Assembly (NCBI GenBank): GCA_029866125.1
Contig: JARWZZ010000004.1
Span: forward strand, 62,001-126,000
Direction of reading: 5' to 3'
Length of the DNA: 64,000 nt
Origin: Limnobacter sp.
Lineage (GTDB): Bacteria; Pseudomonadota; Gammaproteobacteria; Burkholderiales; Burkholderiaceae_B
Shown: piece by piece, positions 1 to 8,311 of the stretch
Numbering within the stretch: the first letter of the stretch is position 1
How the letters are laid out: each line of letters begins with the position of its first letter
Program-made: the position numbers and the translations under genes
The notes under the pieces: model-generated
Database searches by the model: none
Seen by the model: only the letters and a program-made list of their open reading frames with translations
What the model was told of the DNA's origin: nothing

Positions 1-1
1 A

Positions 2-163
2 ATGGCACTGGGTAGGGAAGCCGACCTAGAGCCTTTGTTTGAAATCAAAATTCAATCGATTGCCCAGATGGAGCAGGCTGAGGCGGCAAAACGCATCAGG
101 GCACCGCGCAAATTTTCCCGCAAAACAACGCCAACAAAAGCTAAACCGGGGCATGCATCGTGA
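2..163 (+). CDS. HipB-like antitoxin (XRE family), 3' end only
   Basis: An open frame runs in from the left edge and stops at the TGA at 161-163. Its first visible residues, MALGREADLEPLFEIKI, resemble the C-terminal tail of HTH-XRE proteins that sit upstream of hipA; the tail after that is Lys/Arg/Pro-rich. The DNA-binding helix-turn-helix would lie outside the window, so it is not seen here. Its stop overlaps the GTG start of the hipA-like gene (GTGA at 160-163), the usual translational coupling of antitoxin and toxin. By family it would bind and neutralise the kinase and repress the operon. The assignment rests on position and a short tail. Confidence 0.6.
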   Translation: MALGREADLEPLFEIKIQSIAQMEQAEAAKRIRAPRKFSRKTTPTKAKPGHAS

Positions 164-1443
164 AGCGTATGTCGGTTTACTACGAGGGTTGGGGCGAGCG
201 TTGGCTGTTGGGCAATTTGGCAGACAATGGCAAGCAGTTGTTATTCGAATATTCTGAGCGAGCATTGAAGGAGGGACTCGAGCTTTCGCCGTATAAGTTG
301 AAGCTTTCGTCTCAGGCTTATGGTGATCTTCCGATGCATTTGAACCGTTTGCCGGGGCTAATATCAGACGCTCTACCTGACGGTTGGGGCTTGATGCTAA
401 TGGACCGTTTGTTCCGCAAAAGTGGAAGAAATGCGTCTACCCTATCGCCTTTAGACCGCCTGGCTTTTATAGGCAACCGTGCCATGGGGGCCTTGGTTTT
501 TGCGCCTGCAGACCTGGAATCAATTGCCCCTGAAGAGCTGGATATTTTAGAACTTTCTAGGCAGGCTTATGCCTTGGCCAATCGGCTGGAGCCTTCAATT
601 GAAGACTCTGAATTCGAGGACTCAGAAAGTGAAGTTTTTCGGCACTTAAAACAGTTGGCATTGCTGGGCGGTTCACCCCATGGCGCAAGGCCGAAGGCGC
701 TTGTGTATTACAACCCCGTCAGCACACGCATCAGCAGCCAAATATTTGAAGGTGGCGAACCTTGGTTGGTGAAGTTTCAGGCCATGGGTGAGCACAAGGA
801 GGCATGTGCAATTGAGCAGCTGTATGCTGAGCTTGCTAGGGCCTGCGGGCTAAACATGCCAGACACCGCCTACTTTGACTTGGATAAGCATTTGGCAGCT
901 TTTGGAATTAAGCGTTTTGATGTAGCGGATGGACTTAGGGTACCGGTGCACACTTTGGCGGGAGTTTTACATGCCGATTTTCGGACAGTGGGGTCTGTGG
1001 ATTACACCACACTGCTGCGCATTACCCGATTTTTGACGCGGGACGAACAGTGTGTCAGAGAAGCTTTTGAGCGCTGTGTGTTCAATGTACTGTTCAACAA
1101 CCGTGATGACCATGCCAAGAACTTTTCTTTCAGATTGAACAAGCAGCGCCAATGGCAGTTGGCACCTGGATACGACCTCACTTTCAATGAAGGGCCCGGT
1201 GGCGAACATCAAATGGACATCATGGGTCACGGTAAAAACATCACCCGTGAACTGTTGCTGAAGCTTGCCACCAGCGGAGGCTTGGCCCCCAGTTGGGCAA
1301 ATGAACCTATTGATCGAATGCTGGAGGTAGGTCTGCAGTTCAACACTTTGGCGAGATCGTTTGCTAGCAATAACTCAATTCGAAGCACAACAATCCGCGC
1401 CATTCAAAACCGCGTGAAAGCAAACGCGGCTTTATTGATTTAA
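160..1443 (+). CDS. hipA: HipA-family serine/threonine kinase toxin
   Basis: This 427-residue protein has the HipA layout. The N-terminal HipA_N/couple_hipA region (about 1-120) contains the DRLAFIGNRAMGAL stretch. A Gly-rich nucleotide loop, GGSPHGARPKA, lies at about 170-180. The kinase-like C-terminal half has the catalytic loop FNNRDDHAKN (about 312-321) and the metal-binding motif APGYDLTFN (about 335-343). Known HipA proteins phosphorylate a tRNA synthetase and halt translation. The GTG start at 160 overlaps the upstream antitoxin stop; an ATG at 169 is the alternative. All key motifs are intact, so the toxin should be active. The gene ends 5 bp from the oppositely oriented glycosyltransferase gene, with no visible terminator between them. 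Target and physiological role cannot be read from sequence. Confidence 0.9.
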   Translation: MKRMSVYYEGWGERWLLGNLADNGKQLLFEYSERALKEGLELSPYKLKLSSQAYGDLPMHLNRLPGLISDALPDGWGLMLMDRLFRKSGRNASTLSPLDRLAFIGNRAMGALVFAPADLESIAPEELDILELSRQAYALANRLEPSIEDSEFEDSESEVFRHLKQLALLGGSPHGARPKALVYYNPVSTRISSQIFEGGEPWLVKFQAMGEHKEACAIEQLYAELARACGLNMPDTAYFDLDKHLAAFGIKRFDVADGLRVPVHTLAGVLHADFRTVGSVDYTTLLRITRFLTRDEQCVREAFERCVFNVLFNNRDDHAKNFSFRLNKQRQWQLAPGYDLTFNEGPGGEHQMDIMGHGKNITRELLLKLATSGGLAPSWANEPIDRMLEVGLQFNTLARSFASNNSIRSTTIRAIQNRVKANAALLI

Positions 1444-1448
1444 AACAT

Positions 1449-3359
1449 TCACCCCAAGTTATTCAACCAATTGTCCTCGGCGTTGTAAGCAACACCCCGC
1501 TCGGCACGCAGTTGGTCTTTGTGGCCGTGGGCCCATTTCATGGCCAGTACAAACTCATCGGCAAAGGCGCTTTCGTCGTTGTGGTGGTGTTCTAGGAAAG
1601 AGGCCGCTCGCACCATGTCTCGCATGGCTTTTAAGCTGGCAGGGTTGTTAATCCAGCTGACTGCACCGGCCACGTAATCATCCACTGTGGTCGCAACGCA
1701 ATAGTCTTCCAGCCCAAAGGTGGCAAGAATGTCGTAATCCGTTCGGGAATGGGGCTCTGCGCCAATCATGGCTATAAACGGCAAGCCCAAGGCCAAGCAG
1801 TCGGCTGAGGAGGACGAGTTTCCAAACGGAAAGGGGCTCAGGGCCATTTGGCATTGCTTAAGCTGGCCCAAGTAGCCTGCATAGTCTTCACGCAAGGCCA
1901 CGATGCAATTGGGGAAGTAGCTACGCAAACGGCGGAAGGTGGCAATGTAATGGAAGCCTTTCTCATAAGGGAAAAACAGGAATTGGATGGGGCGGTTGGC
2001 TTGCTCTTCAATTGATTTGAGGGCGGCCATGAAGCTGACATTGATTTTCATGACGTTGCAAGGCACCGCAATTTTGAGGACTTCCTCACTGCCCTCTTCC
2101 AGCGCTGGTATGTCTACCCCTTCCACGGGTTTGATGGAGTCACCCACGCCAGATTGCAAAATCAGCTGATTTTCCCAATGCACATGCGAGCCACCAAAGG
2201 TGTGGATGTTCATGAACGCAGCGTCCATGCAATCGGAAAAACTGCTGGCTGGGTGGCCGTGGCTCATCACCTGCAATGGGGCCCAACGCAAATTGGCCAT
2301 GGAAATACACCAGGTGCGCATGCCCACGCTGGGGAAGTACGCCACATCGGGCGTGCAAGCGTCCAAAACGGGTTGCAAGCCCATTTCATCAGCCTTGGGC
2401 ACTGTGATGTAATGGTCAAATATGGCTTTGGACTTGGCATCCACATCCATTTCCAAGGCGACCAGCACCACGTAATAATGGGCTTTCAGGCGCTCCACCA
2501 GCGGTGCGTACCAACGGTACATCGCATGGGCCGACCCAAAACTTTCAGCCATCACTGCCATGACAGCTTTGCCCTCGGTGTTGCCGGGCATGTCAATAGA
2601 CCCAAAAGGGTGAACCTTGAGATTTCTAGCCACATGCACGCGCTTGAACCAATCGTTAAGGTGCCGTTTGATGTGGTGTTTTTTCTCGGAGGTGCTGTAG
2701 CTGCAAACCATCCACGAGTTACTGATTAAACCGCGATACCGTTCAATCGGCTGCAAGTTGCCATAAGGGTTGTACTCTTCAAGCAGCAAACGGCGGCTGG
2801 CCTCGCCCACCAAGGTGGAGGGCATAAGCTCAGTCATCAGGCCTAAGGTGAGGATGGCGGCCACTTCGGAATTTTGTATCGACAATTCAACCAATGTGGC
2901 GGTGTCAATCTGGCTGATGGAAGCCACTGCAATCGCACGCACCATGGCTTGGTTTTCAAGCATGCCTTTGCCGCTGTACTCTTTGGTTTTTTCCAGGAGC
3001 AAGTTATGCAAAAACCCAGAGCCCCCAAAACCCGAGGCCTCCATTACACTCAATATATTTCGCTTGTGGTTGGTCAGCATCACCAACTCTTGGAGGTTGA
3101 ATCGGTAACTTAGGTCTGACATCAGTTTGACAATCACTGCCGACATGCGAGTGGCTATGCCAATGGTGCCCACGACCTCTTGCTGCAGTAACCACACATA
3201 GGGTTGTTTGTCCCAGTCCAAGAAGGTTTTAGCCAACTCGGTCAGTACTTTGTCGTGTTGGAAGTTTTTGGAGTAAACCTGAAGTTCGAGCTCATTAAGC
3301 CGTGCTGACATCTCAGCGTAGAGTTCGTTGGCTTCTTGTTCGACTTCCGAATTGCTCAT
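1449..3359 (-). CDS. HMW1C-like (GT41) protein glycosyltransferase
   Basis: A 636-residue soluble protein without signal peptide. The N-terminal 240 residues are helical; the C-terminal half carries the GT-B fold signature of GT41/HMW1C enzymes: FLFFPYEKGFHYIATFRR at about 460-477, then LKQCQMALSPFPFGNSSSSA at about 500-519 and GAEPHSRTD at about 533-541. In HMW1C and ApNGT the PFPFGN and following H-x3-D region bind the UDP-sugar. Family members transfer hexose or GlcNAc to Asn or Ser/Thr of adhesins and flagellins in the cytoplasm. The gene diverges, 24 bp away, from a glycosyltransferase/FkbM gene and lies about 6.5 kb from two flagellin genes, so flagellin is a plausible acceptor; this is inference. 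The sugar donor is unknown. Confidence 0.75.
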   Translation of the reverse strand: MSNSEVEQEANELYAEMSARLNELELQVYSKNFQHDKVLTELAKTFLDWDKQPYVWLLQQEVVGTIGIATRMSAVIVKLMSDLSYRFNLQELVMLTNHKRNILSVMEASGFGGSGFLHNLLLEKTKEYSGKGMLENQAMVRAIAVASISQIDTATLVELSIQNSEVAAILTLGLMTELMPSTLVGEASRRLLLEEYNPYGNLQPIERYRGLISNSWMVCSYSTSEKKHHIKRHLNDWFKRVHVARNLKVHPFGSIDMPGNTEGKAVMAVMAESFGSAHAMYRWYAPLVERLKAHYYVVLVALEMDVDAKSKAIFDHYITVPKADEMGLQPVLDACTPDVAYFPSVGMRTWCISMANLRWAPLQVMSHGHPASSFSDCMDAAFMNIHTFGGSHVHWENQLILQSGVGDSIKPVEGVDIPALEEGSEEVLKIAVPCNVMKINVSFMAALKSIEEQANRPIQFLFFPYEKGFHYIATFRRLRSYFPNCIVALREDYAGYLGQLKQCQMALSPFPFGNSSSSADCLALGLPFIAMIGAEPHSRTDYDILATFGLEDYCVATTVDDYVAGAVSWINNPASLKAMRDMVRAASFLEHHHNDESAFADEFVLAMKWAHGHKDQLRAERGVAYNAEDNWLNNLG

Positions 3360-3383
3360 GTTTTTGCCCGGTAATTTGATGGA

Positions 3384-5600
3384 TTGTCACTGACTTCAAA
3401 AGATATACTAAATGGTGCCCGGCCATTTTGGGAACTGCTAACCCATTTCACTCACAACGGATACGCAATGAGTCAATACAAACGAGCTCAGCTGATGCAC
3501 CAATATTACCGCGATGCATTGATTCAACGGTTTAATTTTGACAATGTGGGCACCCTGCCCAAAGAGTGGATCTTGAGCTTTTTGGACTCAAAAACCTGCG
3601 ACACCTTGGCGGTTGCAGAACAAATACGCATGATGAATTCGGCCCTGCCTGAGACAGAGGATTCTGCCCTGAAGGAAATGTTGCTGCTGATTGCACATTC
3701 CAATATGGCGATGGACCAGTACCGCGCTGGCTTGCAAACCCCCATGCCACTGGGTTTTAAAAATGTAGTGCGTGACGGGGTCATGCGGGTGCTGGACAAG
3801 GTGCCCAGTGTCAGCTACTTGATTAATTGCATTCAAATTTTGTACCGCGTGGGCTTAATCGACGAGGCCATGAGCCTGATTGACCAAAACCCCAGGGTGT
3901 TGGAAGCGTCCCCCGCGCTGCAGCGCATTGCCGCCATGGTGTATTTGATTGAAGGGCGTTACGAAGACGCCCTGCCCCATTTGCTCAAGTTGGTGGAATC
4001 TGGCCCTGAAGGACAATTGCCCTTGGTCAAATTGATGAGCATGAGCTGCCTGTATGCCTTGGGAGGCCAACCGGATGAGCCCGTTGATTTTGGTAGTTTG
4101 AACCCTGAGCTTGCATCCAATAGCCCCTACACCAGCCCCGAGCTGAATTGGGCTTTGCCGATTGTTAAAAAGGGAAGAAGCAAACCAACGGTGGTGATTG
4201 CCTGCGATGAAAAATATTTCTTTGAGCATGCGCTGGCCTTGCTGTATTCCATTCACGACCAAAACGGCGGTGAATTGTGCGTGCACTTCCACCTGTACAA
4301 CCCCAACCCCAGCATGGTGCGCTTTTTAGCCCAAGTGGGGGATCAGTACCCTGAGCTGGAAATATCAGCCACGTCAGAAGCGATTGAGGCTGCGGGCGAC
4401 CCAAAGGGGCCCAATGCAGCAAACAGCAAAGTGATTCAATTTGCAACTCGCCGCTTTATTGCAGCCGATGCGTTGCTAAAGCAAATCAATGCACCGCTGA
4501 TTTTGATTGATGCCGATGCCTTGTGGAAGCAAAACTGGAATGCCCGATTTGGTGGAGTAGCCCAACAGGTGGATGTGATTGCTTGCAAGCCCGAGGTGTC
4601 GCCCAGCTGGGAAAAAATTCTGGCGGGGTTTTTGTATGTGAAGCCCACAGAGACTGGTAAAAATTATTTGCGAGAAGTGGCGGCATTCATTGCCCACAAT
4701 TTGGCTAAGGGTAAGTTTGTGTGGTTTTTGGACCAGATTGCTTTGTCAGCCTGTTATGACCGTTATTTGGAACCCACAGAAAATGCTGCACGGGCTGTAA
4801 AGCCTGCGCACATCATGGATTTTAGCCATGGTGATGAGGCACTGACTTGGGTGGTGACCAACCAAAAAGGGGCGGCTGGGGAATACGCGGAATACAAAAA
4901 GCAGATTCAGATGAAGTACGGGCAAGTGCCCTACTCTGGCCCCAATGATGCGTTTAGGTACATCAGTGAATTAACCAATGAGTCAACTGCGGAACCCAAA
5001 AGGCCAGTGTACTTTTTGCAAGTCGGCGCGATGGACGGCCAAAGTTACGACCCGATTTACCCTTATGTACGGGCCTATGGCTGGCACGGTGTGTTGGTGG
5101 AACCGCTACCCGACATGATTGAACGCTTGCGTGCAAATTACGAAGGCTCTGAAGGTTTGGTTTTTGAAAATGTGGCGATTACCGAGCAGGTTGAAACCAA
5201 AAAACTGTACCGGGTAACGCTTGAAAACATTGTGAAGTACAAGCTGCCAGATTGGTTGAAAGGCATGTCCACATTCAGCGACACCAAGCTGAGGGACTAC
5301 AAAAAATATGTGACCATTCAGCCAGTCAGTTGCATGCCGCTGATGGATTTGATTGAACGCAATTTGCTACCCCGCATTGATGTGTTTCAAATTGACACCG
5401 AGGGCTATGACTACAAAGTGTTCAAGCAACTGGACTTTAATGCATACCGCCCCAGCATTATTAATTTGGAAGTGATCAATTTACAGCCCACGGAAATTGA
5501 GGCGATTCAAACCACACTGGATGAGCAGGGCTATGTGTATTACCGCTACGAATTTGACCTGATTGCGTTTGAACCTGAGTTTTTCAAAAAACGGGCTTAG
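3384..5600 (+). CDS. Two-domain glycosyltransferase / FkbM-family methyltransferase
   Basis: A 738-residue protein with three parts. Residues 1-260 are helical and resemble TPR-like repeats (SYLINCIQILYRVGLIDEA). Residues about 268-480 look like a nucleotide-sugar GT-A domain (PTVVIACDEKYFFEHALALL; LILIDADALWK with a DxD-type motif). Residues about 545-738 are an FkbM-type SAM methyltransferase (YFLQVGAMDGQSYDPI, VLVEPLPDMIERLRANY, IDVFQIDTEGYDYKVF). FkbM enzymes O-methylate sugars or polyketides. The TTG at 3384 is the longest start; an ATG at 3468 (residue 29) is a real alternative because a -10-like TATACT lies at 3404-3409. It ends 5 bp from the convergent acetyltransferase gene. A protein that both adds and methylates a sugar would fit surface or flagellin glycosylation. 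Confidence 0.75.
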   Translation: MSLTSKDILNGARPFWELLTHFTHNGYAMSQYKRAQLMHQYYRDALIQRFNFDNVGTLPKEWILSFLDSKTCDTLAVAEQIRMMNSALPETEDSALKEMLLLIAHSNMAMDQYRAGLQTPMPLGFKNVVRDGVMRVLDKVPSVSYLINCIQILYRVGLIDEAMSLIDQNPRVLEASPALQRIAAMVYLIEGRYEDALPHLLKLVESGPEGQLPLVKLMSMSCLYALGGQPDEPVDFGSLNPELASNSPYTSPELNWALPIVKKGRSKPTVVIACDEKYFFEHALALLYSIHDQNGGELCVHFHLYNPNPSMVRFLAQVGDQYPELEISATSEAIEAAGDPKGPNAANSKVIQFATRRFIAADALLKQINAPLILIDADALWKQNWNARFGGVAQQVDVIACKPEVSPSWEKILAGFLYVKPTETGKNYLREVAAFIAHNLAKGKFVWFLDQIALSACYDRYLEPTENAARAVKPAHIMDFSHGDEALTWVVTNQKGAAGEYAEYKKQIQMKYGQVPYSGPNDAFRYISELTNESTAEPKRPVYFLQVGAMDGQSYDPIYPYVRAYGWHGVLVEPLPDMIERLRANYEGSEGLVFENVAITEQVETKKLYRVTLENIVKYKLPDWLKGMSTFSDTKLRDYKKYVTIQPVSCMPLMDLIERNLLPRIDVFQIDTEGYDYKVFKQLDFNAYRPSIINLEVINLQPTEIEAIQTTLDEQGYVYYRYEFDLIAFEPEFFKKRA

Positions 5601-5605
5601 TGAAC

Positions 5606-6268
5606 CTATAGATAAGATTCGCCCCACTCCCGGCCCCTGACCACCTTGGCCGGGGAGCCATAAGCCACCGTGCTTTCGGGCTGGTTTTTATTGAGATAGC
5701 TGTTTGCGCCCAACACTGCATCACGGCCAATTCGAATGGAGTCTTTAACCACTGCGCCAATTGAAACCGCTGCCCGATCACCCACCTGCACATGGCCACC
5801 CAGTATGGAGCCAGGTGCAATTGAAGAAAATGCGTGCAATACGCAATCATGGTCTACCGATGCGCTGGTGTTGATAAAAGTAAACCGCTCCATCTTGGAG
5901 TTAGGCCCAAGCACTGAGCCCGGCATAATTACACAACCTTCCTCCACTGTACAAAATGAGCTGACCACTGCACTGGCATGAACCAGCGCGGGGTAATGTA
6001 AATCTTTGTGCTGGCGAGTCAGGTTAAGGTGCAGGGTTTCCCGGATGGCGTTGTCGCCTACCCCAATGGCGTAGTGGAATTGACTGGGGCTTGGTAGCGC
6101 AGACACAGCGGCATGCACGGGGTAGCCTAGGAACTGCTGCCCACCTTTTTTGTCGTGGATAAAACACTCAATTTCATACCCGGCAGACAAGGCCACATTG
6201 GCCACACTGGCTGCATGCCCGCCCGCACCAACAATCACGATTTTGGGTTTTTCTTGGTTTGGGCTCAT
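5606..6268 (-). CDS. PglD/NeuD-like sugar O/N-acetyltransferase
   Basis: A 220-residue protein. It begins with a dinucleotide-binding-like strand and glycine turn (KIVIVGAGGHAASVANVAL) typical of the NeuD/PglD N-terminal domain, followed by left-handed beta-helix hexapeptide repeats with the catalytic-site motif SASVDHDCVLHAFSSIAPG and the closing YGSPAKVVRGRE. PglD N-acetylates a UDP-4-amino-4,6-dideoxy sugar with acetyl-CoA; NeuD O-acetylates sialic acid. The ATG at 6268 is chosen because GGGAG lies about 10 nt upstream; a longer start at 6322 would overlap the preceding gene. It is 23 bp downstream of the DegT aminotransferase gene in the same direction, the same pairing as pglE-pglD, which favours the aminosugar acetyltransferase role. 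Confidence 0.85.
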   Translation of the reverse strand: MSPNQEKPKIVIVGAGGHAASVANVALSAGYEIECFIHDKKGGQQFLGYPVHAAVSALPSPSQFHYAIGVGDNAIRETLHLNLTRQHKDLHYPALVHASAVVSSFCTVEEGCVIMPGSVLGPNSKMERFTFINTSASVDHDCVLHAFSSIAPGSILGGHVQVGDRAAVSIGAVVKDSIRIGRDAVLGANSYLNKNQPESTVAYGSPAKVVRGREWGESYL

Positions 6269-6291
6269 GGCTGGGGGCTCCCTGTTTTCAG

Positions 6292-7407
6292 CTATTTTGA
6301 ACAGGCAATAATCATGTCGCACACCCTGTCTACATCATCATGGCTGAGGTCTGGGTAGATGGGCAAACACAACACCTCTTGCGAGGCTTGCACGGCAATC
6401 GGCAAACGCTTGGGGTCGGCTGAAGGCAAACCCCGGTACATGGGCATGCTGCTAATTAATGGGTAGAAGTAACGACGTGCATAGATGTCCTTCTCGCGCA
6501 TGGTTTGGAACAAAGCATCACGCCCAATTGGGTAGCCCTTACCAATGAATATCGGGAAGTAAGAGGCGTTGCGCTCAGTATCCTCACGCAACGGCATCAT
6601 GGTCACACCTTCAATACCGGCCAAACGACTGCGGTAGCGAGCTTCAATTTCCTTGCGCTTGGCCAACATCGCATCAATGTGCTTGAGTTGCAGAAGACCC
6701 AATGCAGCATTCATCTCACTCATTTTGCCGTTGATACCGGGGGCGGTGACGGTGACTTCATCTGCGAATCCGAAATTTTTGAGGTAACCCAAGCGCTCTT
6801 TCATGGCTTTGTCGGGGCATACGATTGCGCCGCCTTCAAAAGTATTGAACACTTTGGTGGCGTGCAAGCTGAGTACGGATAAATCACCCCAGTTCAACAA
6901 ACTTTTGCCTTTGTATTGAACAGCGAAAGCGTGGGCTGCATCGTAAATCACCTTCAAGCCATAAATGTCCGCAAGGCGTTTAATACCCTCTACATCGCAG
7001 GGGTTTCCATAGCAATGCACCGGCATGATTGCGGTGGTGTTGGGGGTGATGGCCTCCTCGATTCGCGCCGGGTCAAGGTTCAGGGTGTGAGCCTCAATGT
7101 CCACAAAAACCGGTTTAAGGTTATTCCACAGCAAAGAATGGGAAGTGGCTACAAATGAATAGGGGGTGGTAATGACTTCGCCTGTAATACGCAATGCTTG
7201 CAGGGCGGTAACCAATGCGACGGTGCCGTTGGTAAACAGGGCCAAGTTATTGACTTGCAGGTATTGGCAAAGCGCAGCTTCCAGCTTTTGGTGGAAGGGG
7301 CCGTTGTTGGTCAGTATCCGGCTTTCCCAGATTTCTTCCAGATATGGAATGAATTCTTGCAGAGGTGGCAAGGCGGGTTGGGTGACGTAAATCGGCTTTT
7401 TGCTCAT
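6292..7407 (-). CDS. DegT/DnrJ/EryC1/StrS-family sugar aminotransferase
   Basis: A 371-residue PLP enzyme. It shows the family's substrate and PLP motifs: NNGPFHQKLE near residue 34, FTNGTVALVTAL at 58-69, the aspartate of IYDAAHAF (D156) and the Schiff-base lysine in SLHATKVFNTFEGGA (K185). Members convert NDP-4-keto-6-deoxy sugars to 4-amino-4,6-dideoxy sugars (PglE, VioA, DesI type). A clear GAGGAAATCAAG precedes the ATG at 7407. With the acetyltransferase next door it would make a 4-acetamido-4,6-dideoxyhexose nucleotide. The 4,6-dehydratase that should feed it is not in the window. VioA-type enzymes act in flagellin glycosylation in Pseudomonas syringae, which matches the nearby flagellar genes. 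Confidence 0.88.
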   Translation of the reverse strand: MSKKPIYVTQPALPPLQEFIPYLEEIWESRILTNNGPFHQKLEAALCQYLQVNNLALFTNGTVALVTALQALRITGEVITTPYSFVATSHSLLWNNLKPVFVDIEAHTLNLDPARIEEAITPNTTAIMPVHCYGNPCDVEGIKRLADIYGLKVIYDAAHAFAVQYKGKSLLNWGDLSVLSLHATKVFNTFEGGAIVCPDKAMKERLGYLKNFGFADEVTVTAPGINGKMSEMNAALGLLQLKHIDAMLAKRKEIEARYRSRLAGIEGVTMMPLREDTERNASYFPIFIGKGYPIGRDALFQTMREKDIYARRYFYPLISSMPMYRGLPSADPKRLPIAVQASQEVLCLPIYPDLSHDDVDRVCDMIIACSK

Positions 7408-8311
7408 CTTGATTTCCTCTTACGGCAGGGCGTGCTGCTTGTTGCCTGATGTTTGGCCGTTGCTTTAGGGCTATTTTGACCGATTTTACGCGTAAGAACC
7501 ATGTTTTGTTCACCAAAACAGGGGGAGATTGTGGGGGTGTTTTGACTCGATGTGTTGGTCGGAGGTTTGGCGATGCTGGGTTTTGCTGGGCGGCGATGCT
7601 TGGTATTGCAACTTGGCCGCTTTCAACGCTGCTCGGTTTTGCAACTTGGCCCCACTCAGCAGACTGGCCCCCTGGCTTGAAGCGGCCTGTTAACCGGGCT
7701 CCCCTGCATGGGCAGATTTATCGGTACTTTGGATGCTTTGTCGCCCGGGGCCGCTTCTCGAATCGCCACGGGGGCTCAGTCACGCTGAGCGGGTCTACTT
7801 GCTAAGCACCACCGCTGAAATTCTCCGCACACCGCACATCGCACATCGCACATCGCACATCGCCATCAAATTGTCACCGTCCAAGCCGCTGCGCAAGCGC
7901 AATCAGGCTGAACCGTGGTTGCGATTCAGGGGGCGCGCCGGGCGACAAAACACATCTGCAGCAATTAATCCAAGCACGCAGCGGCGCCCGGAAACAAGCG
8001 TCACCAAGCAAACATGGTCGGCCGATTGTGCATGCACAGCGGCGAAAATGTGAAAAATACGGTCAGTCGATCGCGATTAAGCAGCTTAAGCAGCGGCAAA
8101 AAGCAACGACTAAAAGCGGCGTAAAAGCAAGCAACAAGCCACCAAAAGAAAATGGCCGATGAACCCAAGTTCACCAGCCATTTTTTGAGAAACCCCCGCT
8201 GCAGACCCGGAAGAGACAGAGGGTGGGAGGATGCAACCGGACCTTGGTACATCACAGCGAGGGTAATCGGCATCCCCGCAAACATCGCAGGGCAATTGTT
8301 CTTGTTTAAGC
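7408..8311. other. Gene-free region between the aminotransferase gene and flhC
   Basis: About 900 bp without a credible gene. Positions 7408-7520 should hold the promoter of the aminotransferase gene, which reads leftwards. Positions 7606-7652 contain two imperfect copies of TTGCAACTTGGCC about 33 bp apart. Positions 7690-8080 are composite repeat element I. Positions 8081-8311 lead to the end of flhC and show nothing recognisable beyond a purine-rich stretch near 8091-8130. Several open frames of 60-130 codons cross the region on both strands but resemble no protein family. Confidence 0.6.
7690..8080. repeat. Composite repeat element I: inverted arm, 7-bp microsatellite, forward arm
   Basis: Three parts are visible. 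The left arm (about 7690-7826) is in reverse orientation. The centre is CGCACAT repeated four times (7833-7860). The right arm (about 7866-8080) is in forward orientation. The right arm aligns with 56656-56885 over its whole length, sharing GCAAGCGCAATCAGGC, CGCGCCGGGCGACAAAACAC and CCCGGAAACAAGCG in the same order. The reverse complement of the left arm shares GCGATTC, CCGGGCGACAAA, ACCGAT-AATCT and GGAGCCCGG with 56656-56885, with nearly equal spacing (10-11 nt between blocks). No coding sequence with family resemblance was found inside. Its nature (mobile element, RNA, or both) is unknown. Confidence 0.75.

Noticed and set aside
2154-2729. Long frame opposite the GT41 gene, and similar antisense frames elsewhere
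   Set aside because: They are mirror frames of well-supported genes and show no family motifs.
7833-7863. Possible CRISPR-like repeats
   Set aside because: Units are 7 bp and directly adjacent without spacers, so this is a microsatellite.
7449-8053. Open frames of up to about 118 codons within element I
   Set aside because: Odd composition, no ribosome binding site, no family resemblance, and they cross a repeat with conserved non-coding blocks.
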